DNA from: Bacillus sp. B-jedd
GTDB lineage: Bacteria; Bacillota; Bacilli; Bacillales; Cytobacillaceae
Reading direction: 5' to 3'
DNA length: 64,000 bases
NCBI RefSeq assembly: GCF_000821085.1
Contig: NZ_CCXR01000001.1
Coordinates: forward strand, 3,741,001 to 3,805,000
The notes under the pieces are model-generated. The model saw only the letters and a list, made by a program, of their open reading frames with translations, was not told the origin of the DNA and searched no databases. A program made the translations under genes and the position numbers. Positions 48,028-59,063 of the stretch are shown in pieces; within the stretch, counting starts at the first letter, position 1, and each line of letters begins with the position of its first letter.

Positions 48028-48201
48028 GAAGGGTATATAAAAAAGGGGGTCAATTTCTATTCTAATAATACCCCACCATTATTTCACTGTTGTTACAATT
48101 TAATTAAAAGAAAATTAATTTTTTCGGACACGCTCTATATTTTTTCGACATTTTTCCACATTATGGATTTTCTGTGCGACTAAAATCTTAGCGGCCTTTT
48201 T

Positions 48202-49167
<966 letters not shown>

Positions 49168-49342
49168 TTATGCAGAACAATAATTGCACTCCAATTAGTC
49201 TTACCTTTTCACACCTATCCTATTAAACAACGGTCATCCGCGTCCAAACATCTGCTCAAAAAACACCGCTGCCTGCCTTAATTGTGACAATTTGGGCCGA
49301 AATTGTGACAATCCGTGACAGAGATACCTCTCCGGCGGCGAG

Positions 49343-49825
49343 TTCGGATTGAGGTGACTGGATCTCTGTTACCTTTTGAGTGGCTCGGAAGTCGATTCAG
49401 GCTTAGAGGAAGCTGCTCTGTTACCGTTTGACCAGCTCGGAAGCGGATTCGGGCATTAGAGAAGGCTGCTCTGTTACCTTTTGACCCGCTCGGAAGCGGA
49501 TTCGGGCTTAGAGGAGCCTTCTCTGTTACCTTTTGAACCGCTCGGAATTGGATTCGGGTTTAGAGAAGCTTTCTCTGTTACCTTTTGAGTGGCTCGGAAG
49601 TTGATTTGGGCTTAGATACCCCGTCTCTGTTACCTTTCGAATCCCTCAGAAGCGATTCGGGTTTAGAGCCCCCGTCTCTGTTACCTTTTGAACCGCTCGG
49701 AATTGGATTCGGGTTTAGAGAAGCTTTCTCTGTTACCTTTCGAATCCCTCAGAAGCGATTCGGGCTTAGAGAAGCCTTCTCTGTTACCGTTTGATAAGCT
49801 CGGAATCGATTTAGGGCTTTGAGAT
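49343..49825. repeat. 51-53-bp tandem array, about nine units
   Basis: ATTCGGG-like starts at 49395, 49447, 49500, 49552, 49604, 49655, 49707, 49758 and 49809, with a preceding copy from 49343. The unit reads ATTCGGGCTTAGAGAAGC, then TCTCTGTTACCTTTTGA and GCTCGGAA. It is a diverged relative of the array at 27700-28045 (shared GGGCTTAGAGAA and CTCTGTTACC). It occupies most of the 788-bp gap between trxB and the TPR gene. Confidence 0.93.
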
Positions 49826-49861
49826 TCAGTATAGCTTCGACAATTCTTTCATCAAGCATAT

Positions 49862-49890
49862 AAAAAAACCATCCCGCCCCGGCGGAATGG
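49862..49890 (-). terminator. Terminator of the TPR-protein gene
   Basis: Minus-strand stem CCATTCCGCC / GGCGGGATGG with a short loop and TTTTTTT, about 55 bp after the stop. Confidence 0.85.
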
Positions 49891-49943
49891 CTTTGATTTT
49901 GCAAAAATATTAGCGCGGAAGCTGCGGCAATCCTTCTATAGGA

Positions 49944-51437
49944 CTAACACTCTACACAATCCGCAACGAGTTTTACGTATTTCCCGACTGTTGCCGAGGA
50001 AACATCATATTGTCCCGCCAGTTCCTGCATCGAAACTTTCTCGTTCTGTGATTTCAGCCAAATGTACTCGACGGCCGCGGCCCACGCATTGTGGTTTTTC
50101 AAGCTGAGCCCGCGCTCCTTGGCTTTTCCATAAACCGAAAACCACAGGAGATAAAGGCCCGCTTCCTCTTCCTCAATCGGAGAGTACGTTTCATAAAGCA
50201 GCTGTGCCGTTTGATGGGCGTCCGTTATGCCGGCGCGCGCCCCACTCTTCAAATATGCTGTATATTCACGTTCAATTACGGCCAGATCGCTGTTTCGTGC
50301 ATCTTCTACCGATGCCAGCAGTTCTTCCCTGTCTGGCGAAACCGAGATTAGGAAAATAGCAAAAAGCCTTTCTTCCGGAAGGGTACTGTCCAGCTTTTGC
50401 AAAATCGCCTGCGGCTGGCCTTCCAATCCATTCTCCTCAGAAGCTTTTTTCCAAGGTTCGGCACCTTCCTTGTCCGGCGAGATCGCCAGCAACTTTTGCC
50501 AAAGTGACTGCGCGAGTTCTTCCTTACCGACCTTGTAGGCCGCATACGAGAACCAGTAAAAAAACGGGCCGTCTCCCTCATAGCCGGATTTATGCAGCTT
50601 CTTCAGCCATTCGAAAGCGAGCCTGTATTCGCCTGCGAGGGCAAAAGACGCGCCCAGCTTGAACTGATGTTCGGCCAGAAGCGGCTTGATTTTGCCGAGA
50701 ATGCCAACCAGCCTGTCAATTTCCGCTTGATCCTTGCGATAATGCGCGAACACTAGCAGGTTGCATAAAGCATGGAGGTTGCCGGGATTGCGCTCCAGGA
50801 CGTCTGCCAGGACACGGTCGGCCCGCTCCGCCTTGCCAAGATAGAAATGGGCAAGGGCCAGATTGTTATAGGCGGACCAGTACTCAGGATATTCCTTCAC
50901 AATCCCTTCCAGCATCTCGATCGCCTCAAGGAAATGGCCTGCTTCAAGAAGGCTTCGCGCCTCCTCCTGCTTGAGCATCAAATCGTCTTCCTCAAAAAGG
51001 CCATCCTCGTCGGCGATGCCCTCAAGAAAAAGAATCTCGAGCAAATCCTCCGCGTCCTCCGCGAATTCACCATCCTCCTCAAGTTCGAGGTATTTCTTCG
51101 AATGGCGGGCGGCCTCTTTAAAAATGCCCAAATGAGCATAATTATTCGCCAAGAAATAATGGCACTCCGTCATATCCGGGTCCATTTCATCAAGGATGAG
51201 GTGCAGAAGCCTGATGGAAGTCTCGTATTCTCCTATTTCTGTATTCACTAAAGCAAGCTGGCAAGCTATCATCGGTTCTGCCGGTTCAAGCTGAAATGCC
51301 CGCTGCAAGTATTTTTTCGCTTTCGTAAAATCCCGTCGGTGGTAGGCCTTCAGCCCTTTTGCAAAATAATGCTCACCAGTCGGGAAAAATGAAAGTAGTT
51401 TACCTTTTGTTTTAAATGCTTTCGAATCTTTCCCCAT
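49944..51437 (-). CDS. yvcD: Tetratricopeptide repeat protein (YvcD-like)
   Basis: A 497-residue cytosolic protein built of TPR helical hairpins. Examples are AKGLKAYHRRDFTKAKKYLQ (about 27-46), the acidic central stretch near 125-150 and further units at about 190-330 (AYNNLALAHFYLGKAERADR). The C-terminal 60 residues include WLKSQNEKVSMQELAGQYDVSSATVGKYVK, which looks like a helix-turn-helix. It is a protein-interaction scaffold of unknown role, encoded beside trxB as in B. subtilis. GGAGGACTTC precedes the chosen ATG; 51449 is an in-frame alternative. Confidence 0.85.
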   Translation of the reverse strand: MGKDSKAFKTKGKLLSFFPTGEHYFAKGLKAYHRRDFTKAKKYLQRAFQLEPAEPMIACQLALVNTEIGEYETSIRLLHLILDEMDPDMTECHYFLANNYAHLGIFKEAARHSKKYLELEEDGEFAEDAEDLLEILFLEGIADEDGLFEEDDLMLKQEEARSLLEAGHFLEAIEMLEGIVKEYPEYWSAYNNLALAHFYLGKAERADRVLADVLERNPGNLHALCNLLVFAHYRKDQAEIDRLVGILGKIKPLLAEHQFKLGASFALAGEYRLAFEWLKKLHKSGYEGDGPFFYWFSYAAYKVGKEELAQSLWQKLLAISPDKEGAEPWKKASEENGLEGQPQAILQKLDSTLPEERLFAIFLISVSPDREELLASVEDARNSDLAVIEREYTAYLKSGARAGITDAHQTAQLLYETYSPIEEEEAGLYLLWFSVYGKAKERGLSLKNHNAWAAAVEYIWLKSQNEKVSMQELAGQYDVSSATVGKYVKLVADCVEC

Positions 51438-51561
51438 GAAGTCCTCCACGAATGTAGTAACTTATGTAGTATAACATAAATTCATGGGCGCGGGGGCTTG
51501 AGTTTGTTGGCTGGAAAATCTTCTTGGAGCTTCTTATTGAAAGCATGCGTTGACTCATTTA

Positions 51562-51675
51562 CGGATAAAAGGCAAAACTTCACGGGCAAATAGAAAAAAG
51601 TAAGGATATATCAAAAAAAGTACGGATAAAGTCCAAAACTTTACGGATAAATCGCAAAAAGTGCGGATAAAGCCA
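51562..51675. repeat. 20-21-bp tandem array, about six units
   Basis: ACGGATAAA-like cores occur at 51562, 51583, 51603, 51623, 51644 and 51664. Units are more decayed than in the other 21-bp arrays. It lies in the 280-bp gap between yvoF and the TPR gene. Confidence 0.75.
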
Positions 51676-51717
51676 GCAATCTGCTAGCACCATACTCCAT
51701 GGACAGCCATCCCCTCT

Positions 51718-52254
51718 TTAGTCCTGCTTACTCCCGTAAACTGGGTCGTCCGCCCAGCGCACGGCAAGCTGTTCTGGCGTATAAATGACTCGCATTGGAT
51801 TGCCGCCGACAAAGCTTCCGGCGGGTACGTCTTTATGGACGAGAGTGCCGGCCGAGATGATGGCCCCGTCGCCGATAACGACGCCGGGCAGAATGGTCGA
51901 ATTGGCGCCAATCATGACTTCGCTGCCGATCCGGACCTCGCCGAGCCGGTATTCCTTGATTAAATACTCATGCGCAAGAATCGTTGTGTTATACCCGATG
52001 ACCGTGTTGCGGCCGACCGAGATTTTTTCCGGGAACATGACATCAAGCATGACCATGAGAGCGAACGAAGTCTGTTCGCCGACCTCCATGCCAAGATATC
52101 TCCGGTAGAGCCTGTTTTTCATCCCCAATATCGGCGTGTAGCGCGCGATCTGGATGACGATAAAGTTTTTGACGACTTTCCAGAACGGGACGGTTTTGTA
52201 AACATGCCAAAGGGAATTGGCGCCTTCGACCGGGAAGCGCTGCGTCCGTCTCAT
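51718..52254 (-). CDS. yvoF: Hexapeptide-repeat acyltransferase (YvoF-like)
   Basis: A 178-residue left-handed beta-helix acetyltransferase of the LacA/MaA type. Hexapeptide repeats run from about residue 70 to 150 ([48 protein letters not shown]), and the HEYL segment supplies a likely catalytic His. It transfers acetyl or another acyl group to an unknown acceptor. The start overlaps the ppaX stop (ATGA). It is the last gene of hprK-lgt-yvoD-ppaX-yvoF. Confidence 0.88.
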   Translation of the reverse strand: MRRTQRFPVEGANSLWHVYKTVPFWKVVKNFIVIQIARYTPILGMKNRLYRRYLGMEVGEQTSFALMVMLDVMFPEKISVGRNTVIGYNTTILAHEYLIKEYRLGEVRIGSEVMIGANSTILPGVVIGDGAIISAGTLVHKDVPAGSFVGGNPMRVIYTPEQLAVRWADDPVYGSKQD

Positions 52255-52913
52255 TGACCGCCAGCCCCGACAATATCGAGGATGTCAGCCATGCTTTCCA
52301 GCATGAAATCCGGTTCGAATTTTTCTAGGTAGTCGCGTCCTTTGGCGGTCCAGGCGACACCGGCTGTCTTCGTGCCGGCGTTTTGACCGGCCAGGATGTC
52401 ATGGTAGTTATCACCGACCATGATAGCTGTTTCGGGTTTAGAGCCAAGCTGCTCGAGCGCTAGCAAAATCGGTTCAGGATCCGGCTTTGCGTTCGAGACA
52501 TGGTCAAGAGCGACGACAACGTCAAAAAACTGGTCCAGTTTTGCGAGCTTCATACCTTTCAGGACGACATCATGCATTTTTGTTGTCACGATGCCGATTT
52601 TATAGCCGCCTTCCTTCAACCTGCGGACGGTTTCGAACACGCCGGTGAATTCCTTGACGAGCAAGTCATGGTTTGCAAGGTTGAACGTCCTATAGGTACG
52701 AATCATTTCATCCATATTTTCCGGGCTGATTGAGCCGAACGTTTCCACCAGCGTCGGCCCCATGAACGGGAGCACATCATCGCGGGTGTATTTGTTAGGA
52801 TAATACCGGTCTAATGTATGCAAAAATGAATTGATGATCAGGTCGTTCGTATCGATCAGGGTTCCATCAAGATCGAACAAGATAGTATCGATTGCCTTTG
52901 TATTTACGCTCAT
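52251..52913 (-). CDS. ppaX: Pyrophosphatase PpaX
   Basis: A 220-residue HAD-superfamily phosphatase. The nucleophile motif [11 protein letters not shown] contains Asp14 and Asp16, motif II is the Thr of GIVTTKMHD, and motif III/IV is [12 protein letters not shown]. PpaX hydrolyses the pyrophosphate released when HprK dephosphorylates P-Ser-HPr, which explains the shared operon with hprK. It is preceded by an array-filled gap of 284 bp after yvoD. Confidence 0.94.
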   Translation of the reverse strand: MSVNTKAIDTILFDLDGTLIDTNDLIINSFLHTLDRYYPNKYTRDDVLPFMGPTLVETFGSISPENMDEMIRTYRTFNLANHDLLVKEFTGVFETVRRLKEGGYKIGIVTTKMHDVVLKGMKLAKLDQFFDVVVALDHVSNAKPDPEPILLALEQLGSKPETAIMVGDNYHDILAGQNAGTKTAGVAWTAKGRDYLEKFEPDFMLESMADILDIVGAGGQ

Positions 52914-52981
52914 AAATTAACTTCCTTTCTATGGGTTGAAGCAGGGTGTGGTCAAGGGTGATTTCCGATGATTTTTTTCAA

Positions 52982-53195
52982 AAAGGCGCCAAGGTCCACA
53001 TTGGCGACCTTGGACGGCATTTTTTGACTCGTAAAGGCGCCAAGACGCCTCATTGGCGACCCTGAACGGAATTTTCACACCGTAAAGGCGCCAAGACTTC
53101 CGATTGGCAACTCTAAACAGAATTTTCACTCCGCAAAGGCGCCAAGCCCCCCATTGGCGACCCTAAACAGAATTTCCCCTCCACTAAGTCGCCAA
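52982..53195. repeat. 51-bp tandem array, about four units
   Basis: AAAGGCGCC recurs at 52982, 53033, 53084 and 53135 (51 bp each), with a decayed fifth copy near 53185. Each unit contains GGCGCCAA and the inverse TTGGCG, so it can form a hairpin. Shared TTGGCGACC suggests a distant relation to the array at 28064. It interrupts the hprK operon between yvoD and ppaX. Confidence 0.92.
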
Positions 53196-53197
53196 CA

Positions 53198-54148
53198 CTA
53201 CTGAATGTTATTCGCTTGTTCTTTCCGCCGCACGAGTCCGGATTTTCTCCAGAGCGTTCCAACAATCAGAGTCAAGATAACGGCGACGCCGATCCGGATG
53301 AGCAGCAGCGGCCAAACTGGGATGCCGAGCGGGATGAAGATGAGTGTGTCTTCAACGACTGCATGGCAGGCGACGAGGAAGATGAACGCGAGTGTGACAT
53401 CCTTTTTGCTGACGCCGTCTTCTTCGACTGCTTGAATCATGACGCCCGCCCCATAGGCGAGTCCGAACAGGAGCCCGGCCGCCATTGTCGTCGATGTGTT
53501 TTCTTTCATCCCAAGCGTTCTGGTCATTGGCGCCATCGTTTTCGAAAATTTGCCGAGCCATTGCAGGTCTTTAAGGATTTGAATCGCGGCCATGAGCGGA
53601 ATGACGATGATGGCCAGCTGAATGATGCCAAGGCCAGCTTTTTCGATCGCTTCAAGAATGATGTTCAAAAGTCCGGAAGCGGGCTCTGCTTTTGCCTGGA
53701 TGAGCCCGTAAACTGCCTGTTCCGCTCCGCCGTGCCAGACAAGGTTGATGACAGCTGCCGAAACAACAGCCAGGCCGAGCCTGACCGTGAGGACAACCCA
53801 TAGCTTGACGCCCGCTTTCAGGGCAACGGTCGACTCAACGAGCAGATTATGCGAAAAGCTCAGCATGACCGCGAGGATAAATACCTCTTTGACGCTGAAA
53901 TCGAGTGTCAGGATGGCGCCGATTGCAGCATAGAGATTAAGGAAATTGCCGAGCACGAGCGGGATTGCCGCATCCCCCGGCAGGCCAATCAATTTCATCA
54001 TCGGGCCGATTGCATTGATGAGCCATGGCAGGATGGGCGTGTATTGCAAAATGGAAACGGCCAGTGTAACAGGAAAAATGACCTTTCCAAGCGACCAGGT
54101 TGTCTTAATGCCAACTAATAAGCCCTTTTTGATTGAATTGATGAGCAT
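53198..54148 (-). CDS. yvoD: Nucleoside recognition (Gate) domain membrane protein YvoD
   Basis: A 316-residue multi-helix membrane protein with two nucleoside-recognition/Gate domains (residues about 45-150 and 180-290). In family members such as the spore-maturation SpmA/SpmB type these gate transport. The substrate is unknown. It lies between lgt and ppaX in the hprK operon, as in B. subtilis. Hydrophobic throughout, with short charged ends. Confidence 0.87.
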   Translation of the reverse strand: MLINSIKKGLLVGIKTTWSLGKVIFPVTLAVSILQYTPILPWLINAIGPMMKLIGLPGDAAIPLVLGNFLNLYAAIGAILTLDFSVKEVFILAVMLSFSHNLLVESTVALKAGVKLWVVLTVRLGLAVVSAAVINLVWHGGAEQAVYGLIQAKAEPASGLLNIILEAIEKAGLGIIQLAIIVIPLMAAIQILKDLQWLGKFSKTMAPMTRTLGMKENTSTTMAAGLLFGLAYGAGVMIQAVEEDGVSKKDVTLAFIFLVACHAVVEDTLIFIPLGIPVWPLLLIRIGVAVILTLIVGTLWRKSGLVRRKEQANNIQ

Positions 54149-54263
54149 TGCCTCTGTTTTCCCCTTTGTTTATGTGGTTTATTCCTATCGTTTGATTAAT
54201 TTAATTTTGCATAAAAAACTATCGGATTTTCACGTACACTAAGCAAAATACTTTGTCCCGCCC

Positions 54264-55088
54264 CTATAATCCTTTTCCGTCATCATCAAGGTAGTGCGCA
54301 TTGGCGAGGCCTTTTTTACGCCGGTAAATAATCAATCCCGCGGCAAGCACAATGAGGCCAATTGCGAGCATCTGCGAGACTCTGATCTCACCGAGCATCA
54401 GGCTGTCCGTGCGCATCCCTTCAATGAAGAAACGGCCGATTGAATACCAAATGACGTAAGCCAGAAAACTTTCTCCACGGCGCAGGTTGACGCGGCGGAG
54501 GAAAAGCAGCAGCGCGACGCCGGCAAAATTCCAGAGCGATTCGTACAGGAAGGTTGGGTGATAATAATGTCCGTCAATGTACATTTGATTAATGATCCAA
54601 TCCGGCAGGTGCAAGCCTTCAAGAAATGAACGGGAAACCTCTTCCCCATGGGCTTCCTGGTTCATGAAATTCCCCCAGCGGCCGATTGCCTGGCCGAGGA
54701 TAATACTCGGTGCAGCGATGTCGGCAAGCTTCCAAAAAGAAATGCCGCGCGCCTTCGTAAAGAAATACGCTGTTAAAACGGAGCCGATCAGCGCTCCGTA
54801 AATGGCGATGCCGCCGTTCCAGATTTTTATGATGTCGCCGGGATGGGCGGCGTAATAGTCCCATTGAAAAATAACATAATAAATGCGCGCGGAAATGATC
54901 GCGATCGGGATAGCCCAGATGAGTAGGTCGGAAAAGGTTTCTTTCGGCAGCCCTCTTTTGTCCCCTTCCCGCATCGCCAGGTATAAGGCAAGCGCAAGCC
55001 CGGTCCCGATGATGAGCCCATACCAATGGACCGCGAACGGGCCGAGCTGGAACGCGATTGGATTGAGTGGTGTAATCGTTGCTTCCAT
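54264..55088 (-). CDS. lgt: Prolipoprotein diacylglyceryl transferase
   Basis: A 274-residue membrane enzyme with seven transmembrane helices that transfers diacylglyceryl from phosphatidylglycerol to the lipobox Cys of prolipoproteins (such as ModA in this window). The Lgt signature [14 protein letters not shown] and the HxY region near the N-terminus (FAVHWYGLI) are present. AAGGAGAATGAG is best spaced for the ATG at 55088; an ATG two codons upstream is too close. Second gene of the hprK operon. Confidence 0.96.
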   Translation of the reverse strand: MEATITPLNPIAFQLGPFAVHWYGLIIGTGLALALYLAMREGDKRGLPKETFSDLLIWAIPIAIISARIYYVIFQWDYYAAHPGDIIKIWNGGIAIYGALIGSVLTAYFFTKARGISFWKLADIAAPSIILGQAIGRWGNFMNQEAHGEEVSRSFLEGLHLPDWIINQMYIDGHYYHPTFLYESLWNFAGVALLLFLRRVNLRRGESFLAYVIWYSIGRFFIEGMRTDSLMLGEIRVSQMLAIGLIVLAAGLIIYRRKKGLANAHYLDDDGKGL

Positions 55089-55191
55089 TCTCATTCTCCT
55101 TTAATCTCTCTGTCTTTTGGCAAAACTATCTTTCTCAGCATGATGTGAGTTTCCCATTACCATGGCGGCTATTTAACAAAGTTTTACCGTT

Positions 55192-56121
55192 TTACTGCGC
55201 ACCCTCATCATGGATGACATCGGAGAGGCGGTCAGTGAATTGCTGGGCGGCGTTAACACCCATCCGTTTCAACCGGAAATTCATCGCGGCGACTTCAATA
55301 ATGACGGCCAGGTTTCGGCCTGGGCGGACTGGGACCGTCAGCTTTGTAATTTCCGAATCAATGATTTTCATTTTTTCCTCGTCAAGCCCGAGCCGGTCAT
55401 ATTGTTTATGCTGATCCCAAATTTCAAGATCGATATTCAGAGTGATTTGCTTACTGCTGCGGACAGCTCCCGCTCCGAACAAAGTCATGACGTTGATGAT
55501 GCCGAGTCCGCGGATTTCGAGGAGATGCTCGATCAGCTCGGGAGATGTGCCAATCAAGGTGTCCTGGTCTTCCTGGCGGATTTCGACACAGTCGTCGGCA
55601 ACAAGGCGGTGGCCGCGTTTCACGAGTTCAAGCGCGGTTTCACTTTTACCGACTCCACTTTTGCCGGTAATCAGGACCCCGACCCCGTAAATATCAACGA
55701 GGACCCCATGGACTGCAGTTGTCGGCGCGAGTTTGCTTTCAAGGAAATTTGTCAGGTTCCCGGAAAAGCGTGTTGTCTTGAATTTAGTTCGGAGGACCGG
55801 CACCGATTCGCGTTCGGCCGCGTCGATTAATTCCTGCGGTACCTCTAGTCCGCGGGTAATAATGATGGCCGGGGTAATGTCGGTGCAAAGCTCCTCCATC
55901 CTGGCAACCCGGTCTTCCTCATCCAGTTTTTCAAAAAATGATAATTCCGTCATGCCGAGCAGCTGGATGCGCTCAGCCGGATAATAATTGAAATAGCCTG
56001 CAAGCTCAATTCCAGGCCTGGACAGGTCACTTGTCGTAATCGGCCTGTCGATGCCTTCTCCGCCTGCCACAAGCTCCAGATTGAACTTTTCATAAATATC
56101 TCTTGCGCGAACTTTTAGCAA
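55192..56121 (-). CDS. hprK: HPr kinase/phosphorylase
   Basis: A 309-residue bifunctional enzyme that phosphorylates Ser46 of HPr and Crh and removes the phosphate, setting carbon catabolite repression. The N-terminal domain ends near residue 130. The C-terminal kinase domain has His138 (AVHGVLVDI), Walker A GKSGVGKS at 153-160 and the capping Asp-Asp (LVADD). Near the end the conserved [10 protein letters not shown] is present. TTG start preceded by GAGGAGGAACC. It is first in hprK-lgt-yvoD-ppaX-yvoF; Crh, a substrate, is encoded in the same window. Confidence 0.97.
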   Translation of the reverse strand: MLKVRARDIYEKFNLELVAGGEGIDRPITTSDLSRPGIELAGYFNYYPAERIQLLGMTELSFFEKLDEEDRVARMEELCTDITPAIIITRGLEVPQELIDAAERESVPVLRTKFKTTRFSGNLTNFLESKLAPTTAVHGVLVDIYGVGVLITGKSGVGKSETALELVKRGHRLVADDCVEIRQEDQDTLIGTSPELIEHLLEIRGLGIINVMTLFGAGAVRSSKQITLNIDLEIWDQHKQYDRLGLDEEKMKIIDSEITKLTVPVRPGRNLAVIIEVAAMNFRLKRMGVNAAQQFTDRLSDVIHDEGAQ

Positions 56122-56176
56122 AATGGTTCCTCCTCTTTTCCTTGCACAGGCAAAATGGATACGATAGATTCTATCT

Positions 56177-56204
56177 ATTTTATCATTTTTTTTGCCAGAA
56201 CCAA
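56177..56204 (-). promoter_or_regulatory. hprK operon promoter
   Basis: Minus strand -35 TTGGTT (56199-56204), 16-bp spacer, -10 TAAAAT (56177-56182), in the 216-bp divergent region shared with nagA. No cre or NagR site was recognised there. Confidence 0.55.
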
Positions 56205-56337
56205 ACGAACTGACGCAATTTTATAACAGCCTAGCTGTGGTATGGACATTCATAAAGGTAAATTTTATACTTATCGGTGGTAAAGACTGTATACTAAAGA
56301 CAGACTGAAGATCGAAGACAGCAGATAGGAGCTGATG

Positions 56338-57522
56338 ATGTTGGGCATGTTAGTAGTCATTAAGGGTAAGGCCGTGTTTGAAAATGAGGTAAAGACAAAT
56401 CAGTATGTGTATTTGGAAGGTGGAAAGATTACAGCGGCAGGGCATTTGTCCGAGCTTCCAAGCAAATATGAGGATGCCGAAGTGATTGAAATTCCCGAAT
56501 CCCATACGGTCGTGCCAGGGTTTGTCGACCTCCATATCCATGGCGCTGCCGGCGCGGATACGATGGATGCCACTCCTGACGCGCTACGGACAATGGCGGA
56601 AGCACTGCCTGCCGAAGGAACAACAGCGTTCCTCGCAACGACCATCACCCAGGAGCATGGAAATATTGAACGGGCACTTGAAAATGCCGCCAGCTATTGC
56701 GAGACCGGAAATGGACCCGGCAAGGCAGAAATCGTCGGTGTCCACCTTGAAGGTCCTTTCATTAACGCAAAAAGAAAAGGCGCCCAACCGGAGGAATACA
56801 TCCTCAATCCAGATATTGAACTGTTCAGCAAATGGCAAAATAAAGCGAAAGGCTTGATCAAGCTCGTAACAATGGCGCCCGAGCTTGAAAACGGACTTGA
56901 GTTTGTTGAGTATCTTGACAAAAATGGCGTTATCGCTTCCATCGGGCATACCGATGCGGTTTATGAGGAAGTAGAAAAAGCGGTCAAAGCGGGCGCGAAG
57001 CATGTGACCCACCTTTATAACGGCATGCGGGGCATGCACCACCGCGAACCGGGTACTGCGGGTGCGGCGCTGCTGTTCAAAGAACTGATGGTCGAAATGA
57101 TTGTCGACGGCATCCATATCGCGCCGGAAATGGTCAAGCTGTCAGTAGCAGCAAAAGGAACGGATCGCTTGCTGCTTGTCACTGATTCAATGCGGGCGAA
57201 ATGCCTGAATGCCGGGATATATGATCTGGGTGGACAGGATGTCACTGTGGGCAATGGCAAAGCGGTATTGGCGGACGGGACTTTGGCGGGAAGCATTTTG
57301 AAAATGAATGAAGCGGTCCGGAACGTTGCCACGTTCTCCGACCTCTCCCTCCTGGACGCTGTCAAAATGGCAAGCATTAACCCAGCAAAGCAAATTGGCA
57401 TTTTTGACAAAAAGGGGAGCATCGCCGCCGGTAAGGATGCCGATCTCGTCATTCTTGATGAGGCGATGAACGTCGAGAAAACCTATTGCCGGGGGGAACT
57501 GGCATTTCAAAAGGGTAATTGA
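56338..57522 (+). CDS. nagA: N-acetylglucosamine-6-phosphate deacetylase
   Basis: A 394-residue amidohydrolase removing acetate from GlcNAc-6-P. Visible metal and substrate ligands are DLHIHG, HLEGPFINAKRKGAQ, GHTDA and THLYNGMRGMHHREPG, and the catalytic Asp of TDSMRA. The ATG at 56338 is preferred over 56335 because TAGGAG is then 6 nt away. It is divergent from hprK and followed 90 bp later by nagB. The GntR regulator that follows nagB in B. subtilis (nagR/yvoA) is absent here. Confidence 0.95.
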   Translation: MLGMLVVIKGKAVFENEVKTNQYVYLEGGKITAAGHLSELPSKYEDAEVIEIPESHTVVPGFVDLHIHGAAGADTMDATPDALRTMAEALPAEGTTAFLATTITQEHGNIERALENAASYCETGNGPGKAEIVGVHLEGPFINAKRKGAQPEEYILNPDIELFSKWQNKAKGLIKLVTMAPELENGLEFVEYLDKNGVIASIGHTDAVYEEVEKAVKAGAKHVTHLYNGMRGMHHREPGTAGAALLFKELMVEMIVDGIHIAPEMVKLSVAAKGTDRLLLVTDSMRAKCLNAGIYDLGGQDVTVGNGKAVLADGTLAGSILKMNEAVRNVATFSDLSLLDAVKMASINPAKQIGIFDKKGSIAAGKDADLVILDEAMNVEKTYCRGELAFQKGN

Positions 57523-57611
57523 TTCGTACAAATAGGACCGGAGCACGGCATTGAGGAAATACCAGCCGCATCCCGGACTGGTTTAAATATTAAGGGAAAG
57601 AGGGATACGTA

Positions 57612-58343
57612 TTGAAGATTATTAAGGTTGCGAATGAAGCTGAGCTGAGCAAGGCGGCAGGAGAACTGATTGCCGGAAAGGTGCGCAGCAACCCGGAGAT
57701 TGTCCTCGGGCTTGCCACTGGAGGAACACCGGTCGGGACATACAAGTACCTGATTGAGGATCATAAAAAGAATGGCACTTCCTACAGCAGGGCATCAGCG
57801 GTGAACCTCGACGAATATATCGGCCTGCCGCAATCAAACCCGAACAGCTACCATTCGTTTATGAAGAAAACGCTATTCGACCATATTGATATCAACCAGG
57901 AAAACACCTTCATTCCGGACGGCAAAGCCCCGGATCTTGAAGCTGAGTGCGCCGATTATGAAAAAAGAATCGCTGCCCTTGGCGGTGTCGGCCTACAGCT
58001 GCTCGGCATCGGCCGAAACGGCCATATCGCCTTTAATGAGCCGGGTACTTCTTTTGCCAGTCGGACACATGTTGTCCCGCTGACAAAGGAAACCATCGAG
58101 GACAACGCGCGCTTCTTTTCTTCAAGGGAGGAAGTTCCTACTAAGGCGATCACGATGGGGATCGAGACGATTCTTGAAAGTAAGGAGATCATCCTTCTGG
58201 CATTTGGCAAATCAAAAGCCGAAGCGATGCGGAGCCTGATTCAAGGCGAAGTGACCGAGGACTTCCCGGCATCAGCGCTGCAAAAGCATGGAAATGTGAC
58301 CATCATCGCCGATGAAGAGGCACTTAGCCTGGTCGGAGAATAA
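57612..58343 (+). CDS. nagB: Glucosamine-6-phosphate deaminase
   Basis: A 243-residue enzyme converting glucosamine-6-P to fructose-6-P and ammonia, linking amino-sugar use to the glycolytic genes encoded in this window. Hallmarks are GLATGGTPVGTY (phosphate site), NLDEYIGL with the catalytic Asp, and the signature LGIGRNGHIAFNEPG. TTG start after AGAGGGAT. Second gene of nagAB, closed by a strong terminator. Confidence 0.96.
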   Translation: MKIIKVANEAELSKAAGELIAGKVRSNPEIVLGLATGGTPVGTYKYLIEDHKKNGTSYSRASAVNLDEYIGLPQSNPNSYHSFMKKTLFDHIDINQENTFIPDGKAPDLEAECADYEKRIAALGGVGLQLLGIGRNGHIAFNEPGTSFASRTHVVPLTKETIEDNARFFSSREEVPTKAITMGIETILESKEIILLAFGKSKAEAMRSLIQGEVTEDFPASALQKHGNVTIIADEEALSLVGE

Positions 58344-58360
58344 GGTGAATATTAAATCAA

Positions 58361-58390
58361 GGAGAGCCGGATTTCGGCTCTCCTTTTTTC
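58361..58390 (+). terminator. Terminator of nagAB
   Basis: Stem GGAGAGCCG / CGGCTCTCC with loop GATTT followed by TTTTTT. Confidence 0.93.
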
Positions 58391-58438
58391 AATAGATTTC
58401 CAAGTGCGGGCTAACCGATTTTTCTCCCAATAACGGCT

Positions 58439-58545
58439 GGTCTATCAGCCAGTTTCTTTGTTTTTTCCACCAATTCTATTAGTCTATCGTCCGGTTTTTT
58501 TGTCTTCCAGCCTTCAACTGGTCAATATCGTCTGGTTTCCCTGCC
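58439..58545. repeat. Degenerate tandem repeat, about three units of 41-42 bp
   Basis: GTCTATC-like cores at 58440, 58482 and about 58521 are each followed by GTCNGGTTT/GCCAGTTT. Strong decay makes the call uncertain. It lies between the nagB terminator and the ynfA-like gene; the rest of this gap shows nothing else. Confidence 0.4.
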
Positions 58546-58629
58546 TGTTTGAATGCAAAATTTGGAACCGCAGCTAATTTCGCATTACAATAAAAGAAAA
58601 CTTTAAAGAAACTCACTTGGAGGAAAATC

Positions 58630-58956
58630 ATGTTTTTAGCTATTTTACTATTCATTGCAGCGGGCCTTGCGGAAATCGGGGGAGGCTATTTGGTCTGGCT
58701 CTGGCTTCGGGAAAGCCGGCCGCTTTGGTACGGGATTGCCGGGAGCTTGATCCTCGTTTTTTACGGTGTTATCCCTACCTTGCAGAAGTTCCCGACATTC
58801 GGACGTGTTTATGCGGCTTACGGAGGGATTTTTATTATTCTCGCCGTCCTATGGGGCTGGGGAATCGACAAGAAAACGCCTGATTTATACGACTGGGTCG
58901 GAGCGGCTATCTGCCTGGTTGGGGTTTCAGTGATTCTTTGGGCTCCAAGGCATTAA
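58630..58956 (+). CDS. YnfA/UPF0060 family membrane protein
   Basis: A 108-residue protein with four transmembrane helices and the family phrases [19 protein letters not shown] and [12 protein letters not shown], matching UPF0060 (YnfA) in length and motif order. The family is related to small multidrug-resistance transporters by topology; transport function in this organism is unknown. TTGGAGGAAAA precedes the ATG. Confidence 0.93.
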   Translation: MFLAILLFIAAGLAEIGGGYLVWLWLRESRPLWYGIAGSLILVFYGVIPTLQKFPTFGRVYAAYGGIFIILAVLWGWGIDKKTPDLYDWVGAAICLVGVSVILWAPRH

Positions 58957-59018
58957 CGGAATTGAAGTTTTGCTAGAGAAAAATACTTGTTTGTCCATGT
59001 CTCCCGCCACTTCTTTTC

Positions 59019-59027
59019 CATATGTTA
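59019..59027 (+). promoter_or_regulatory. Possible SigK -10 element
   Basis: CATATGTTA fits the SigK -10 consensus CATAnnnTA and lies 37 bp before the start of the amidase gene. No clear AC -35 was found at 16 bp. B. subtilis cwlC is SigK-dependent, which supports the reading. Confidence 0.45.
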
Positions 59028-59063
59028 ATAGTGTGAAATCAATGTGGAAAGGAGATGTTCAGA

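Noticed and set aside
56122..56337. cre or NagR box in the hprK-nagA divergent region
   Set aside because: No match to either consensus could be found by eye beyond short AT-rich similarity.
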